Positions 49,960 to 58,824 are shown, counted from the stretch's first letter. The stretch is DNA of 64,000 nucleotides from F23-B02 sp963650165 (GCA_963650165.1 CAVJKX010000010.1:1-64000); one strand, 5' to 3'. Made by a program: numbers and translations. Notes: generated from the sequence alone by a model not told the origin.

Positions 49960-51075
49960 TCACTCCTCAGAAACGATAGGAAATACCTCCGGTCGAGCTA
50001 TGCTCATTGTTGCGGTAAAAAAGCCGCCGCAAATTTCTTTAACATCGCATTTATCACAATCCTGATGATATACGTTTTTGTATCCGGAAATACTTTTTGC
50101 CGCTATCGGCCAAAAATCTTTATCAACTGCACACAAGGGATAATTATATAAACCGACATCATAGCCGGAAGACACCAGGTGTTCAACTGCGGGTTTGCTT
50201 TTCAAGAAAGAAGTTCTATGATCGATATAAACAGAATCAAAATTGAGTGCACAGTTGCCTCGGGGCTCCAAGCCTATGAAATTTACGCAAAAAACTCTGG
50301 GAAATTGGGACGAAACAAGTCTTGCAATACCAAGCAGGTTTTCGCAGTTGGCTTTAGTTACAACTATTCTGATCTCAATTTTAATGTCAGAGTTCATCAG
50401 CCGGCGAAGAGCAAGAATTGTCTGCTCAAAGCTTCCGGGGGCCCGAGTTATATAATCATGCAATTCGGGATTATCACCATGGATAGGAATTGCGATTCTG
50501 AAATTATTCGGATGCCGCCGGCACACCTGCTCAAATAACCATTTATCGCTGAGAGAGCGTCCGTTGGTAAGCATCAGCACTTGGGTATACGGGAACTTTT
50601 CTTTTACTCGGTCTAATGACTCAAGAAACAAATCGGTTTGTAATGTGGGTTCTCCGCCCGTCATAACGAGGTACTCTAAATCGCAAGGCAAATAATCAAT
50701 ATATTTCATAAGCAACTCTCTGCTATACGAGAACCCTTGTTTTCGTTCTGCATCTCCTGCTGGGCACATTATACAATTTGAATTGCATTTTGCTCCAAGA
50801 AAAATCGTTGAGTCGGATTCGTTATTTGCATATGCCCTGTAAAGCAGTCCTGTATCACTTATCTCGACAATATCATAGTCGTAAAGTAAATCCAGCCTCT
50901 TTGTCTTCACTTTATTGGCCGGATAAACGCAATTATCAGACTGGAAAACAATACTATCACCTGAGATATACATTATATCAGCACCACGCTGCATCAATTG
51001 ATTGTAAACATCCTCACTTCTTGCTACAATCAACATTCTATTTCCATATGAATAATCGGAAAGATATAAGTTCAT
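49960..51075 (-). CDS. hxsC: His-Xaa-Ser system radical SAM maturase HxsC
   Basis: This 371-residue radical SAM protein has the cluster motif Cys97-x3-Cys101-x2-Cys104 (KCNSNCIMC), VMTGGEPTL and a C-terminal DCDKCDVKEICGG. The arrangement fits HxsC, the partner of HxsB. ATG 51075 overlaps the stop of the A24 gene as ATGA; a longer in-frame start within that gene is less likely. The two maturases are translationally adjacent and probably act on HxsA together. Confidence 0.87.
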   Translation of the reverse strand: MNLYLSDYSYGNRMLIVARSEDVYNQLMQRGADIMYISGDSIVFQSDNCVYPANKVKTKRLDLLYDYDIVEISDTGLLYRAYANNESDSTIFLGAKCNSNCIMCPAGDAERKQGFSYSRELLMKYIDYLPCDLEYLVMTGGEPTLQTDLFLESLDRVKEKFPYTQVLMLTNGRSLSDKWLFEQVCRRHPNNFRIAIPIHGDNPELHDYITRAPGSFEQTILALRRLMNSDIKIEIRIVVTKANCENLLGIARLVSSQFPRVFCVNFIGLEPRGNCALNFDSVYIDHRTSFLKSKPAVEHLVSSGYDVGLYNYPLCAVDKDFWPIAAKSISGYKNVYHQDCDKCDVKEICGGFFTATMSIARPEVFPIVSEE

Positions 51076-52106
51076 CCTGCCAGCACCTCCCAAACTGCAA
51101 ATAGCAATGTCCCAACACCAACAAAAAGGGCAAAGGGTATTTTACGGACAATTGCTATGGATTCTTGTCCGCTTGTCGTTTTGGACCATCTATTGATACT
51201 ATCTACTTCCTCCGCAGATAAGCGAGACTTAAGATCTTCTGTTGAAAAAGTCGGAAGCCCTTTTACTCTTGATTTTGCAAATAACAAGATGCTACCCATT
51301 GACAGTATCATTCCCGGTTTCAAATCTGAAACTGGAATTGTCCTATAATTATATTTATCTGCAAAAGACCTAAACAGCACCAACAGGATTACAACGGCAT
51401 ATGTTTTCCAATTAATCCCACATATATCAAACTGTACTATTTTGCAAAGAAGCATAACAGCATACGCTACACCCATTGCTAAAACGATATACCAATTTGC
51501 CTTTTCTTCGAACCTCAAACCGATCAATATCACGACAAAATGGATTGCCGCTAATAAGGTACTATCCAACAACGACGTATCAGGCAGTGCGGCAAACAGG
51601 ACTCCATTAAACAAGGCCAACATTAAAAAGAAGAACAAAAAGCCTTTTAGATAGGCTTTCCAATCAAATTTCCTTTTTGGTAACTTGAATAGATCTTTTT
51701 GCTTAATGCCGAGTACAATTGTGTCAACTATGACGTAGATAAACGCAATAATAAACACCACCGAAATCAGCAAAAAGCATGACGCCATACTCCTGTTATT
51801 AATGCAATACAGCCGTGCCGGAAAAAGCAGGGCTGTAACGGACAGCAGTTTGCTGTCTCCAGCTCCCCATATGCCCATAGCCCACAAAAGGAGACTGACG
51901 CCAATTACTATAGCAAGGTTTATTACATAAGCAGTAAGGCAATCGCTTGCAAAAAAGGCGTAATAGGGAATTACACTTACTACACCCGCTATCAAAGCAA
52001 ATAGAATACTCCTATTGCTGACAATTCCTCTGCGAAGATCAGACAATGCAGCATTCACAAATAAAGCCATTAAAATTGCAATCTGATATGCCTCAAGAAA
52101 AATCAT
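51072..52106 (-). CDS. A24-type prepilin peptidase-like membrane protein
   Basis: The 344-residue protein has about eight membrane helices. The catalytic aspartates of A24 aspartic peptidases are present: Asp23 in LSDLRRGIVSN and Asp84 in GAGDSKLL (the GxGD motif). The usual N-methylation Cys domain is absent, and an extra membrane region plus a cytoplasmic C-terminal tail extends it. A24 enzymes cut leaders of pilin-like proteins; the hydrophobic leader of HxsA is the obvious candidate target here (inference). No pilin genes are nearby. It overlaps the HxsD-like gene by four bases. Confidence 0.8.
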   Translation of the reverse strand: MIFLEAYQIAILMALFVNAALSDLRRGIVSNRSILFALIAGVVSVIPYYAFFASDCLTAYVINLAIVIGVSLLLWAMGIWGAGDSKLLSVTALLFPARLYCINNRSMASCFLLISVVFIIAFIYVIVDTIVLGIKQKDLFKLPKRKFDWKAYLKGFLFFFLMLALFNGVLFAALPDTSLLDSTLLAAIHFVVILIGLRFEEKANWYIVLAMGVAYAVMLLCKIVQFDICGINWKTYAVVILLVLFRSFADKYNYRTIPVSDLKPGMILSMGSILLFAKSRVKGLPTFSTEDLKSRLSAEEVDSINRWSKTTSGQESIAIVRKIPFALFVGVGTLLFAVWEVLAG

Positions 52107-52330
52107 ATATCTGTACTATCTCCCTTGGAGTTCAATAATTCAATCAAGTAATTGTTAAACTCATTTATTACTAACTGCGTATCAATTGCGCATTGAAAAA
52201 ACTCGCACTTATAATATCCACCGACTTCAAGAAGCTTGATCTTGGCAATTTTCTTATAACCGTATATTGCCTGATTCAGTACTTCTTTTGGATAGAATAT
52301 TTTTGTATAAACCCGCTCATTATTTCTCAT
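52103..52330 (-). CDS. Short HxsD-like protein
   Basis: This 75-residue protein resembles the N-terminal part of the HxsD encoded just before it: FYPKEVLNQAIYGY against LYPREAVMKAAYHF, and INEFNNYLIELLNS against LEFENEMLAQAVR. The C-terminal segment of HxsD is missing. I choose ATG 52330, which overlaps hxsD by 11 bases; a TTG at 52339 is possible. It looks like a diverged duplicate rather than a frameshifted piece. Confidence 0.65.
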   Translation of the reverse strand: MRNNERVYTKIFYPKEVLNQAIYGYKKIAKIKLLEVGGYYKCEFFQCAIDTQLVINEFNNYLIELLNSKGDSTDI

Positions 52331-52703
52331 TTTTTTCAAACCAGTCCATTAAGATGCTATCAAGATTTTCTATGTTATCCGGCAGACTCTCTTTCTCTAA
52401 TTCTGTATTGCTTCCTGTAATCGTTGACGACATTGCACGTGCCATGAGAATTTCTCTTATGATGTGTGTTTGCAAATAAACTTGATAGCGAACTGCCTGT
52501 GCAAGCATTTCATTTTCAAACTCTAATGCTATCGCGGTTACATCATTGCTGCCTTTGGCAGTGATCTCAATCACATATTCGTCTTCACAAGTGTCAACGT
52601 GAATATAGCTTTTATCAATAAAGTGATAGGCCGCCTTCATTACCGCTTCGCGCGGATAGAGCTTTTCTTTATACTTCAACACTATCTTTTTCACTCTTCT
52701 CAC
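52320..52703 (-). CDS. hxsD: His-Xaa-Ser system protein HxsD
   Basis: This 127-residue soluble protein has the layout of HxsD: YPREAVMKAAYHF at the start, a YVIEIT strand and the helical region FENEMLAQAVRYQVYL followed by IIREILMARAM. HxsD is a conserved member of Hxs loci with no assigned activity; as a small protein next to two radical SAM maturases it may help peptide recognition. The GTG at 52703 overlaps the upstream stop as GTGA and has GGAAGGAG before it. A second GTG at 52694 is possible. Confidence 0.78.
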   Translation of the reverse strand: MRRVKKIVLKYKEKLYPREAVMKAAYHFIDKSYIHVDTCEDEYVIEITAKGSNDVTAIALEFENEMLAQAVRYQVYLQTHIIREILMARAMSSTITGSNTELEKESLPDNIENLDSILMDWFEKNEK

Positions 52704-53230
52704 CTCTCTCCTTCCAGCTGACTTACAGGCTGAAAACCATTTTTACAGTCAAAATTCATATTGCACTTAAACTCTTCAACTATATCCGAAGCATCAGAAC
52801 CCAAAAATTTCGATCTAGTGAAAACTCGTCTCTCAAAGTCAACGGATAATATGGTATTTTCTTCAGATAAAGCATGAACGATTACATGGGAAACCGGCAG
52901 CAAAGCAAAAATATCTCTGCCAACACGAATTGCACAACTGCAAACATAATCCTGAAGCAGCTCGTTGTAATCCGTTATTCTCATTGAAGACTTGCTTGGC
53001 ATTATTTCATCTTGCTTTGTTTTGAACTCGACGAACATGTAATTGGGGTTGTCAGTCCCGCACTCAAATCCGAACCCATATTCAAGCAAATCTTCCAACG
53101 GCCCAACATCTCGAATTATCTGTAAATATGTATCTATATTTCCGTTGAGCACATCATATGCTTTGCTGTGACAGTATTCCCAAAATTTCACATCATCACA
53201 TGCTTCTGGCGGCGTGTCTTGGATAAGCAA
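52700..53230 (-). CDS. Hypothetical protein of the hxs operon
   Basis: I do not recognise this 176-residue soluble acidic protein. It contains a beta-rich core (NPNYMFVEFKTKQDEI, DIFALLPVSHVIVHAL) and no signal peptide or catalytic motif. Start is TTG 53230 with a weak site, just after the DUF4236 stop. It is coupled to hxsD by overlapping stop and start. Confidence 0.65.
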   Translation of the reverse strand: MLIQDTPPEACDDVKFWEYCHSKAYDVLNGNIDTYLQIIRDVGPLEDLLEYGFGFECGTDNPNYMFVEFKTKQDEIMPSKSSMRITDYNELLQDYVCSCAIRVGRDIFALLPVSHVIVHALSEENTILSVDFERRVFTRSKFLGSDASDIVEEFKCNMNFDCKNGFQPVSQLEGER

Positions 53231-53236
53231 TTCTGT

Positions 53237-53665
53237 CTAATCAATCTTCTCATCAGAAGAAAAATGGATTGATGTCAATCTATTTGAAGACAATATAGAA
53301 GAAGGTTTTGGCAGTTCACTCTGAAGGAAAGCGTTCTGAGGAACCTCTTCAGCAAAAGTTGTTTGAGCCTGTTCCTCAACAGAACGTGGCTGCACACCGC
53401 AAAAAGAATAATTTGGTTCATGTGTATTTTTTGATCTTTGAGCATTCTGCTGCCGTGAACGCTTTGAACTGCTCCTCCCTCCGCTTGTTGTAACATAAGA
53501 CAGTCCAGTCCCGGGTATTCCAATGCTTGTGGTCCTTTTGCCGGTCCCAAAGTTGTAAGTATTATGGAAGCCGCGAGCTCCGGTGGTTATACTCACTCCA
53601 TTTTTACCAAAGTTTAGGCGGACTCCTTTGCAAAGAGTTACGCTTTTTCTAAATCTAAGCCCCAT
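53237..53665 (-). CDS. DUF4236 domain-containing protein
   Basis: The 142-residue protein begins with the DUF4236 signature: GLRFRKSVTLCKGVRLNFGK, GVSITTGARG and IGIPGTGLSYV. A disordered Ser/Arg/Gln-rich tail follows. DUF4236 proteins are small glycine-rich beta proteins of unknown function. ATG 53665 lies after GGAG and five bases past the phosphatase stop; an apparent upstream extension overlaps that gene. The tail could carry phosphorylation sites for the operon's kinase (inference). Confidence 0.82.
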   Translation of the reverse strand: MGLRFRKSVTLCKGVRLNFGKNGVSITTGARGFHNTYNFGTGKRTTSIGIPGTGLSYVTTSGGRSSSKRSRQQNAQRSKNTHEPNYSFCGVQPRSVEEQAQTTFAEEVPQNAFLQSELPKPSSILSSNRLTSIHFSSDEKID

Positions 53666-53669
53666 GTCA

Positions 53670-54395
53670 TCACTCCTTAAGCTTAGCCACAATAATACTT
53701 ATATCATCTGCAGAACCGTTATCCCGTGCTTTTTGAACCATTTTTTTGAAAAGTTCTTCAGAAAACATCCCAGATGCGACAAACGCCTCGACAACTTCTT
53801 CATCAAGATAATCGTGCAAACCATCAGATGTAATAACAAAGCCCGCATAGCTTTTATCAATTTCATAGACTTGCAGTTGTCTTATCGTTGCTGCTGTTCC
53901 TGCTCCAAAGCACGACGTAATTTCACTTTGTATTGCATTGTCAGCCGCTTCAAAATCGCCCCGAGATCTAAAGAATTCAGCTGTTGTATGATCTCGTGTT
54001 ATTTGTTTGAGGTAATCGCCCTGTATTGCATACAATCTCGTATTTCCGACATGCAGAACACAAACGGGCTTCTCGTCATTAAAAAACAATGCCGTAAGAG
54101 TGGTTGCCATCCGCTCTTTACCCGGAATATTCTGGGCGGATGAGATTAATTCTTCATTTATTCGTAATGCAGTTTCTTTTACATTACCAACGATACCGGC
54201 TTTCAGCCTATTGATTACGAATTCAGAAGCTTCCTGTCCGCCGGCGTTACCGCCGACACCATCGGCAATCGCCACGCAGTTTCCTGAAGCATCGAAAAAG
54301 GAATAGCCATCTTTGCAAATCTGACCATTCGCCACAGCAGTATCTTCACTGCATGATTTGTTTGCTGCGTGTTCCATATAGACGAATACTTTCAT
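53670..54395 (-). CDS. PP2C-family serine/threonine phosphatase
   Basis: This 241-residue PPM-type phosphatase has metal-binding motifs SCSEDTAV, VAIADGVGGNAGG, FVITSDGLHDY and the closing GSADDISIIVAKL. It reverses Ser/Thr phosphorylation, most likely by the kinase encoded at the start of the same operon. ATG 54395 is eight bases from GGAG; an earlier ATG at 54401 is too close. It is cytoplasmic, without a membrane segment. Confidence 0.92.
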   Translation of the reverse strand: MKVFVYMEHAANKSCSEDTAVANGQICKDGYSFFDASGNCVAIADGVGGNAGGQEASEFVINRLKAGIVGNVKETALRINEELISSAQNIPGKERMATTLTALFFNDEKPVCVLHVGNTRLYAIQGDYLKQITRDHTTAEFFRSRGDFEAADNAIQSEITSCFGAGTAATIRQLQVYEIDKSYAGFVITSDGLHDYLDEEVVEAFVASGMFSEELFKKMVQKARDNGSADDISIIVAKLKE

Positions 54396-54406
54396 CGTCA
54401 TTACTC

Positions 54407-56269
54407 CTAAGTACAGATTAAAGACGTAGTAAAACCTGTCATATCAATCTGCTTTATTTGAATTGTTGCATTATCGAAAATTTTGTTATCGAACATATAC
54501 CGAGAAAGCGGATCGATCAGCATGCTCTCCACAATATTTCCGATACCACGTCCGCCATTTCCTAAGTTTGCCATAGCCGCACTGAGCAACTGAGCCCTGG
54601 CTTTTGCCGAGATAACAATTTCAATTCTTTTTTCTGCCGAAAGGCTCTCAGATATTCTCTCTATTTGTGAATTCAAAATCTGCTCGGCTGCATTTTCGCG
54701 AATGTAATCAAAGACGACTATGTTCTCTCCGATTCTATTCAAGATTTCAGGGCGTCCTAATTCTAATTTGAAGTATTCCTCAATCGCAGTTTTAATCCGT
54801 TCTCTGACTTCAGAATATTCCATGTCCGGAGTGACATTAGCATGTCGTGCGCCCGTTGCATCACGAGTGAAAATGCCAAGATTGCTGGTGAATATGATAA
54901 CTGTTTCGGAAAAATAAACTGTATTTCCCTGCCCGTCTGTCATTCTTCCGTCTTCAAGTATCTGAAGGAATTTATCGAGAATGGTGGGATGAGCTTTTTC
55001 AATTTCATCGAACAGTAAAATCGAAAACGGATTTTTTCGTACAGCATTAGTAAGTTGTCCACCTGCCTCATATCCAACGTATCCCGGAGGAGCGCCAAGC
55101 AATTTCTGGTCAGAGTGACTCTGCCCATATTCACTCATGTCAAACCTTATGCAGCACTTTTCATCCCCGAACAGTATCTCGGATAGGGTTTTTGCTGTTT
55201 CTGTCTTGCCCGTACCTGTAGGGCCGGCAAAGAAAAGTATTCCCTTGGGCTTGCTGTGAGACGAAGATTGTAATCCTGACATACCTGTTGCGGCTCTTTT
55301 AATAACGTCAAGAGTCTTGGTGATAGCTGCTTTTTGCCCCTTCACACGCTTTTCAAACAGCTGTTCTGCCTTTTCAAGTTTAATCAAGTCCAATGTTTTC
55401 CACGGATTCTCGCGGATGCCATATTTGTAAAGGTCAATAACGTCGCACAGGTCTCTCATAGAAATACTTTCATTCTTGCATAATCTACGAAGGCCGTTAA
55501 GCTCCGTAAAACTGAAGCCTTCTGTTAGTGCAGCAAACCTGTTTTGTATTTTTTCCAATTCATCGGTATGGTCATTGTAGTATCCGTGTTCTTCAGCATA
55601 AATACTGCTGTCAAAAAACGACGGAAAATTAGGGCCTTTGACAAGGGCTTCTCGTTCCTCTTTCGAGGGAGTGTCTAATGTAATGGTTTTAGCGTTTGGA
55701 TTCTGCAAATAAAACCAAGCTGGGAGGTCATTAAGCTTATTTACAATAATCACGATTAAGTTTTTAAGAACTCCCTGCTCGGTTTTTACGTCTCTAGCAT
55801 CCATCGATGCTTGGAGAAGCATCGTATAACAATCCACTTCTGCCTGCTCTAACCTATCCGGGGACACAATGTACCTGGATGCAAAGTCAAATACTACTGC
55901 ACAAGGCTCTTCGTTCTGTGAAACTGTAGCTTTAGCTAATGCAGCAGCACCATTTTTCCCTCTGAAATCTGCTTTTATGGTTTGCTTATCAGTGGATGCA
56001 TGAGCTATCTTTCCAAATCGCTCAACCGATTCCGGCTCACAAGAATTTGTAATTCCGTTTAAGGAATCGAAAAACACAATATTTTGGTAGCCACGATCAT
56101 GGAAATAATAGTGCAAATACTGAGTAAGCCGTAAGACACTTCCCAAGCCGGCAGAACCTTCCTCAGGGTACTGGTAAACATCCATCACATTACCCTCAAT
56201 GATGATCAATGGCTTGACTCTATAAAAAATATCAAGTTCTCTGTGCCATTTGGGTATGAAGCGGCTCAT
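54407..56269 (-). CDS. ClpB/ClpC-like AAA+ ATPase with inactive first domain
   Basis: This is a 620-residue AAA+ protein. Residues 1-290 look like a first AAA domain with no Walker A; only a Walker-B-like strand (CAVVFDFA) remains. Residues 300-600 form a Clp D2-type domain with Walker A GPTGTGKT (349-356), pore-loop GYVG (396-399), Walker B LLFDEIEKAH and sensor TSNLG. A Clp N-domain and ClpP-binding loop are not seen, so it is more probably an unfoldase or remodeller, as ClpB or ClpV are. It is adjacent to the PP2C and FHA genes. Confidence 0.85.
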   Translation of the reverse strand: MSRFIPKWHRELDIFYRVKPLIIIEGNVMDVYQYPEEGSAGLGSVLRLTQYLHYYFHDRGYQNIVFFDSLNGITNSCEPESVERFGKIAHASTDKQTIKADFRGKNGAAALAKATVSQNEEPCAVVFDFASRYIVSPDRLEQAEVDCYTMLLQASMDARDVKTEQGVLKNLIVIIVNKLNDLPAWFYLQNPNAKTITLDTPSKEEREALVKGPNFPSFFDSSIYAEEHGYYNDHTDELEKIQNRFAALTEGFSFTELNGLRRLCKNESISMRDLCDVIDLYKYGIRENPWKTLDLIKLEKAEQLFEKRVKGQKAAITKTLDVIKRAATGMSGLQSSSHSKPKGILFFAGPTGTGKTETAKTLSEILFGDEKCCIRFDMSEYGQSHSDQKLLGAPPGYVGYEAGGQLTNAVRKNPFSILLFDEIEKAHPTILDKFLQILEDGRMTDGQGNTVYFSETVIIFTSNLGIFTRDATGARHANVTPDMEYSEVRERIKTAIEEYFKLELGRPEILNRIGENIVVFDYIRENAAEQILNSQIERISESLSAEKRIEIVISAKARAQLLSAAMANLGNGGRGIGNIVESMLIDPLSRYMFDNKIFDNATIQIKQIDMTGFTTSLICT

Positions 56270-56880
56270 TATTGTTTCCCTCTTTCAATCAAGCCTTTGC
56301 GTTCCATATATGCTTTAATTTTAATTGCATAATCCGGTTCATGAATGCCAACGGATATTACACTGCTTCCGTCGAGAAAGTTTTGAATCTTCGACTTTTC
56401 ACTTGACAAATACTCCTGATATGTTCCTCTATATTGTTCATTTAATATAATAATTCTTTGATTATCAGAACCTCGCAACGTCAGCCCATGATTTCTCTTT
56501 TTTATGTACGGACCGTCAACCAATACGGCCACATTTTCGAGTGTACTGAATTCTTCAATCTGCTCCTTGTAATATCCGCTAAAAACGAGAATATCTGATG
56601 ACCACCGTTTAAGTGCTTTTAGTAAAGCCGACAATTCTTTTGGCTGAAAGAAAGGTTCTCCGCCGGTAATGGTAAATCCGTCAATCTGATTTGATTCTGA
56701 TATTTGCTCGATCAGCTGCAGCAAGTGTTCAACAGAGATTTTCTTATCGTCTCTAAACTCCCAAAGCTCCGGGTTAGCACATCCATAACAACTGTGCGGA
56801 CATCCACAAACCCATATTCCTATACGCTTTCCTGGCCCCAAAACCTCAACCGGATATAAAAGTCTTGCAATATACATCAT
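56269..56880 (-). CDS. Activase-type radical SAM protein (NrdG/PflA-like)
   Basis: This 203-residue protein has the compact activase fold: a short N-terminus, Cys27-x3-Cys31-x2-Cys34 (CPHSCYGC), FTITGGEPFF and DGPYIKK. This is the pattern of anaerobic ribonucleotide reductase and pyruvate formate-lyase activases. No glycyl-radical enzyme is nearby. Within the operon it lies between the FHA and AAA+ genes, overlapping the FHA gene by four bases. It may therefore be a third peptide- or protein-modifying enzyme of the system. Confidence 0.85.
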   Translation of the reverse strand: MMYIARLLYPVEVLGPGKRIGIWVCGCPHSCYGCANPELWEFRDDKKISVEHLLQLIEQISESNQIDGFTITGGEPFFQPKELSALLKALKRWSSDILVFSGYYKEQIEEFSTLENVAVLVDGPYIKKRNHGLTLRGSDNQRIIILNEQYRGTYQEYLSSEKSKIQNFLDGSSVISVGIHEPDYAIKIKAYMERKGLIERGKQ

Positions 56881-57497
56881 TCATTCCTTACAATAAAATA
56901 CGCTGCCAACTCCTGCCGGCCGTTTCGATTAATGAATCCACCAAGACCTATTTCGTCATGAACGCACAGTTTATATGCCGCGCCATCATCTAACTTTTCA
57001 TTGTTTATGTAGGTTCCGTTAGCTTTACTTAAATTCTCAATAAAAACACCTTCGGGTGTCACCGTTAATTTTGCATGACGTCTGCTCACGAACGATTTTG
57101 CAGACAAGTACTCAGCCAATTCATTTTCACGTCCAAGAATGTGTTCACTTGGACATGTTAACTCAAGCTTTACAGCCTCATCAAAACTTATAAGTTGTAA
57201 GTTCGTAGACTCGGCAGTATTTTTTCGAGGAGTTGGGATTATGTCTGATATATCCTCTCCGCATGCTGAGCATTTCCGGGCAGGCAGCTCATTGTCGGCG
57301 CCGCAATCGCAAACTTTTACAAGATTACTTGTTTGAAGCAATGTTGAATTCATTTCAGATTCAGTTTTCTTTTGTTCCTCAAAATATGCCGCATCAACGA
57401 TTCGTACTCCCAAGAGATCATTCCCGCATTCAATGCATTCAAGGACGGCTGGAGAGTTTTTTGCATGGCATACCGGGCATATCTTGAACTTATCCAT
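56877..57497 (-). CDS. FHA-domain protein with two zinc ribbons
   Basis: The 206-residue protein has zinc ribbons CPVC...CIEC and CDCG...CSAC (residues 7-75) and a C-terminal FHA domain (about 105-200). The phosphothreonine-binding residues of the FHA domain are present: HILGREN, VSRRHAKL and NGTYINN. FHA domains bind phosphorylated threonine, so this is the probable reader of the kinase. It is cytoplasmic and starts four bases after the coiled-coil MSGPK gene. Confidence 0.9.
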   Translation of the reverse strand: MDKFKICPVCHAKNSPAVLECIECGNDLLGVRIVDAAYFEEQKKTESEMNSTLLQTSNLVKVCDCGADNELPARKCSACGEDISDIIPTPRKNTAESTNLQLISFDEAVKLELTCPSEHILGRENELAEYLSAKSFVSRRHAKLTVTPEGVFIENLSKANGTYINNEKLDDGAAYKLCVHDEIGLGGFINRNGRQELAAYFIVRNE

Positions 57498-57501
57498 AGT
57501 T

Positions 57502-58812
57502 CTATTCGTCCCTCATACGTTTTTGACTTGTTGTCTGAGCAGTTTTTTTCTTCGATGCAGTAGTCCGGTACTCCTTGACTAGTTCATAGTCATTGATGTT
57601 GATAATTTGCGCGTATGCTTCATCCGGAGGCCCCATTGATAGACGAGCGTTCAAGATTACTTCGTGAGCAGATAAGCGCTCCTCAATTTCATGAAAATCT
57701 CTGCAGAAAGACTCCATGGTTTTTCTGAGAGCAACCCGTTCGTTCGCATTCGGTAACCTGTCTTTTTCATCAAGTCCACCTACTTCCATCGTGATCTGAC
57801 CATTTGAAGCTTCCGTCACATTAATTACCGTACCATCTTCATATGTAAGGAGCTTACTGCGAAACTCTTTTCCGGATTTTTTGCGCACTTGTCTATGGCC
57901 GATGACTTCATATCCCATTTCAGCCATAACTTCATCGACTGACCGGCTTATATATGCCTGCTCCGCGTCATGATTAGCCTGACACGCCAAATCTTCTATT
58001 GACGCTTCGAGATCGCTCAGGCCCTTTTCGCTGAATTCAAATCGTTTTGCTTGAGCACACGTTTGTTTGCACAATGCATTGTACTTATCAAGCATCGCAT
58101 CATACTGCGCTCTGCTCTTTTTTGCAAAAGATGCAAAAGCTAGACATTTCCTACATAAAGGTTCCACTGTAATTAATGCAAAGTTCTGCATTGCAGAAAC
58201 GCTTTCTATTCTTTTTGCCTGTTCAAGCGCCCTGCTTACTTCCGCAAACAGTGCTTCGGATAATTCTTCATCTAGCGCTTGTTCCAGTTTCCGCTTTGTT
58301 CTTCCAAATATCGCGTCTTCGGTCGGCTCTACATCTCCGACTTTTTCAAATGATATTGTCATTCCGGAAGCAATAAGCGAATCATCCCGGATTCTTTGCT
58401 CCAGTAAGATGCTTCCAGTTTCATCAATTAGGTCTGCTTCCATTGAAGTAATTACATCAAATAGTTGCTCCACTTCTTTTCTGGCGCTCATTAACGCATC
58501 ATGAGTGGCATCAGATTTAACATTACATATTGCGCTGGCTTGCTTAGCTAAAGAATAAGCAGCTTTGAACCGCTCTTGAATCGACGCAGAGCAGTTCCCA
58601 CTAGAATGCAGCTTTCTCTCATTCCCTTGCATAATTTCCATATGTCTTGAAATTTTTATTTTTACGGCACTAAGATACAAACGGGCTTCTTTGCACTCAC
58701 GTTCTTTTCTGGCTATTTCTTCGAGTTTCCTACGAATCCTCTCCTGTTCTTCGAGGATTCTCTTGAGTTGCTCTGCTGTCAAGGTATATCGTGAGGACTT
58801 GGGCCCGCTCAT
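57502..58812 (-). CDS. Coiled-coil protein with MSGPK-type N-terminus
   Basis: The 436-residue protein begins MSGPKSSRYTLTAEQLKRIL, followed by an Arg/Glu-rich coiled coil (about 20-60) and long helical segments. A small C-terminal domain with EVIGHRQVRKKSGKEF and DGTVINVTEASNGQITMEV resembles a beta-sandwich. No catalytic motif is seen. The N-terminus looks like a family that recurs next to kinase/FHA genes in Clostridia, as I recall; I cannot name its function. It may be a scaffold. Confidence 0.7.
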   Translation of the reverse strand: MSGPKSSRYTLTAEQLKRILEEQERIRRKLEEIARKERECKEARLYLSAVKIKISRHMEIMQGNERKLHSSGNCSASIQERFKAAYSLAKQASAICNVKSDATHDALMSARKEVEQLFDVITSMEADLIDETGSILLEQRIRDDSLIASGMTISFEKVGDVEPTEDAIFGRTKRKLEQALDEELSEALFAEVSRALEQAKRIESVSAMQNFALITVEPLCRKCLAFASFAKKSRAQYDAMLDKYNALCKQTCAQAKRFEFSEKGLSDLEASIEDLACQANHDAEQAYISRSVDEVMAEMGYEVIGHRQVRKKSGKEFRSKLLTYEDGTVINVTEASNGQITMEVGGLDEKDRLPNANERVALRKTMESFCRDFHEIEERLSAHEVILNARLSMGPPDEAYAQIININDYELVKEYRTTASKKKTAQTTSQKRMRDE

Positions 58813-58824
58813 TTATTCATTCTC

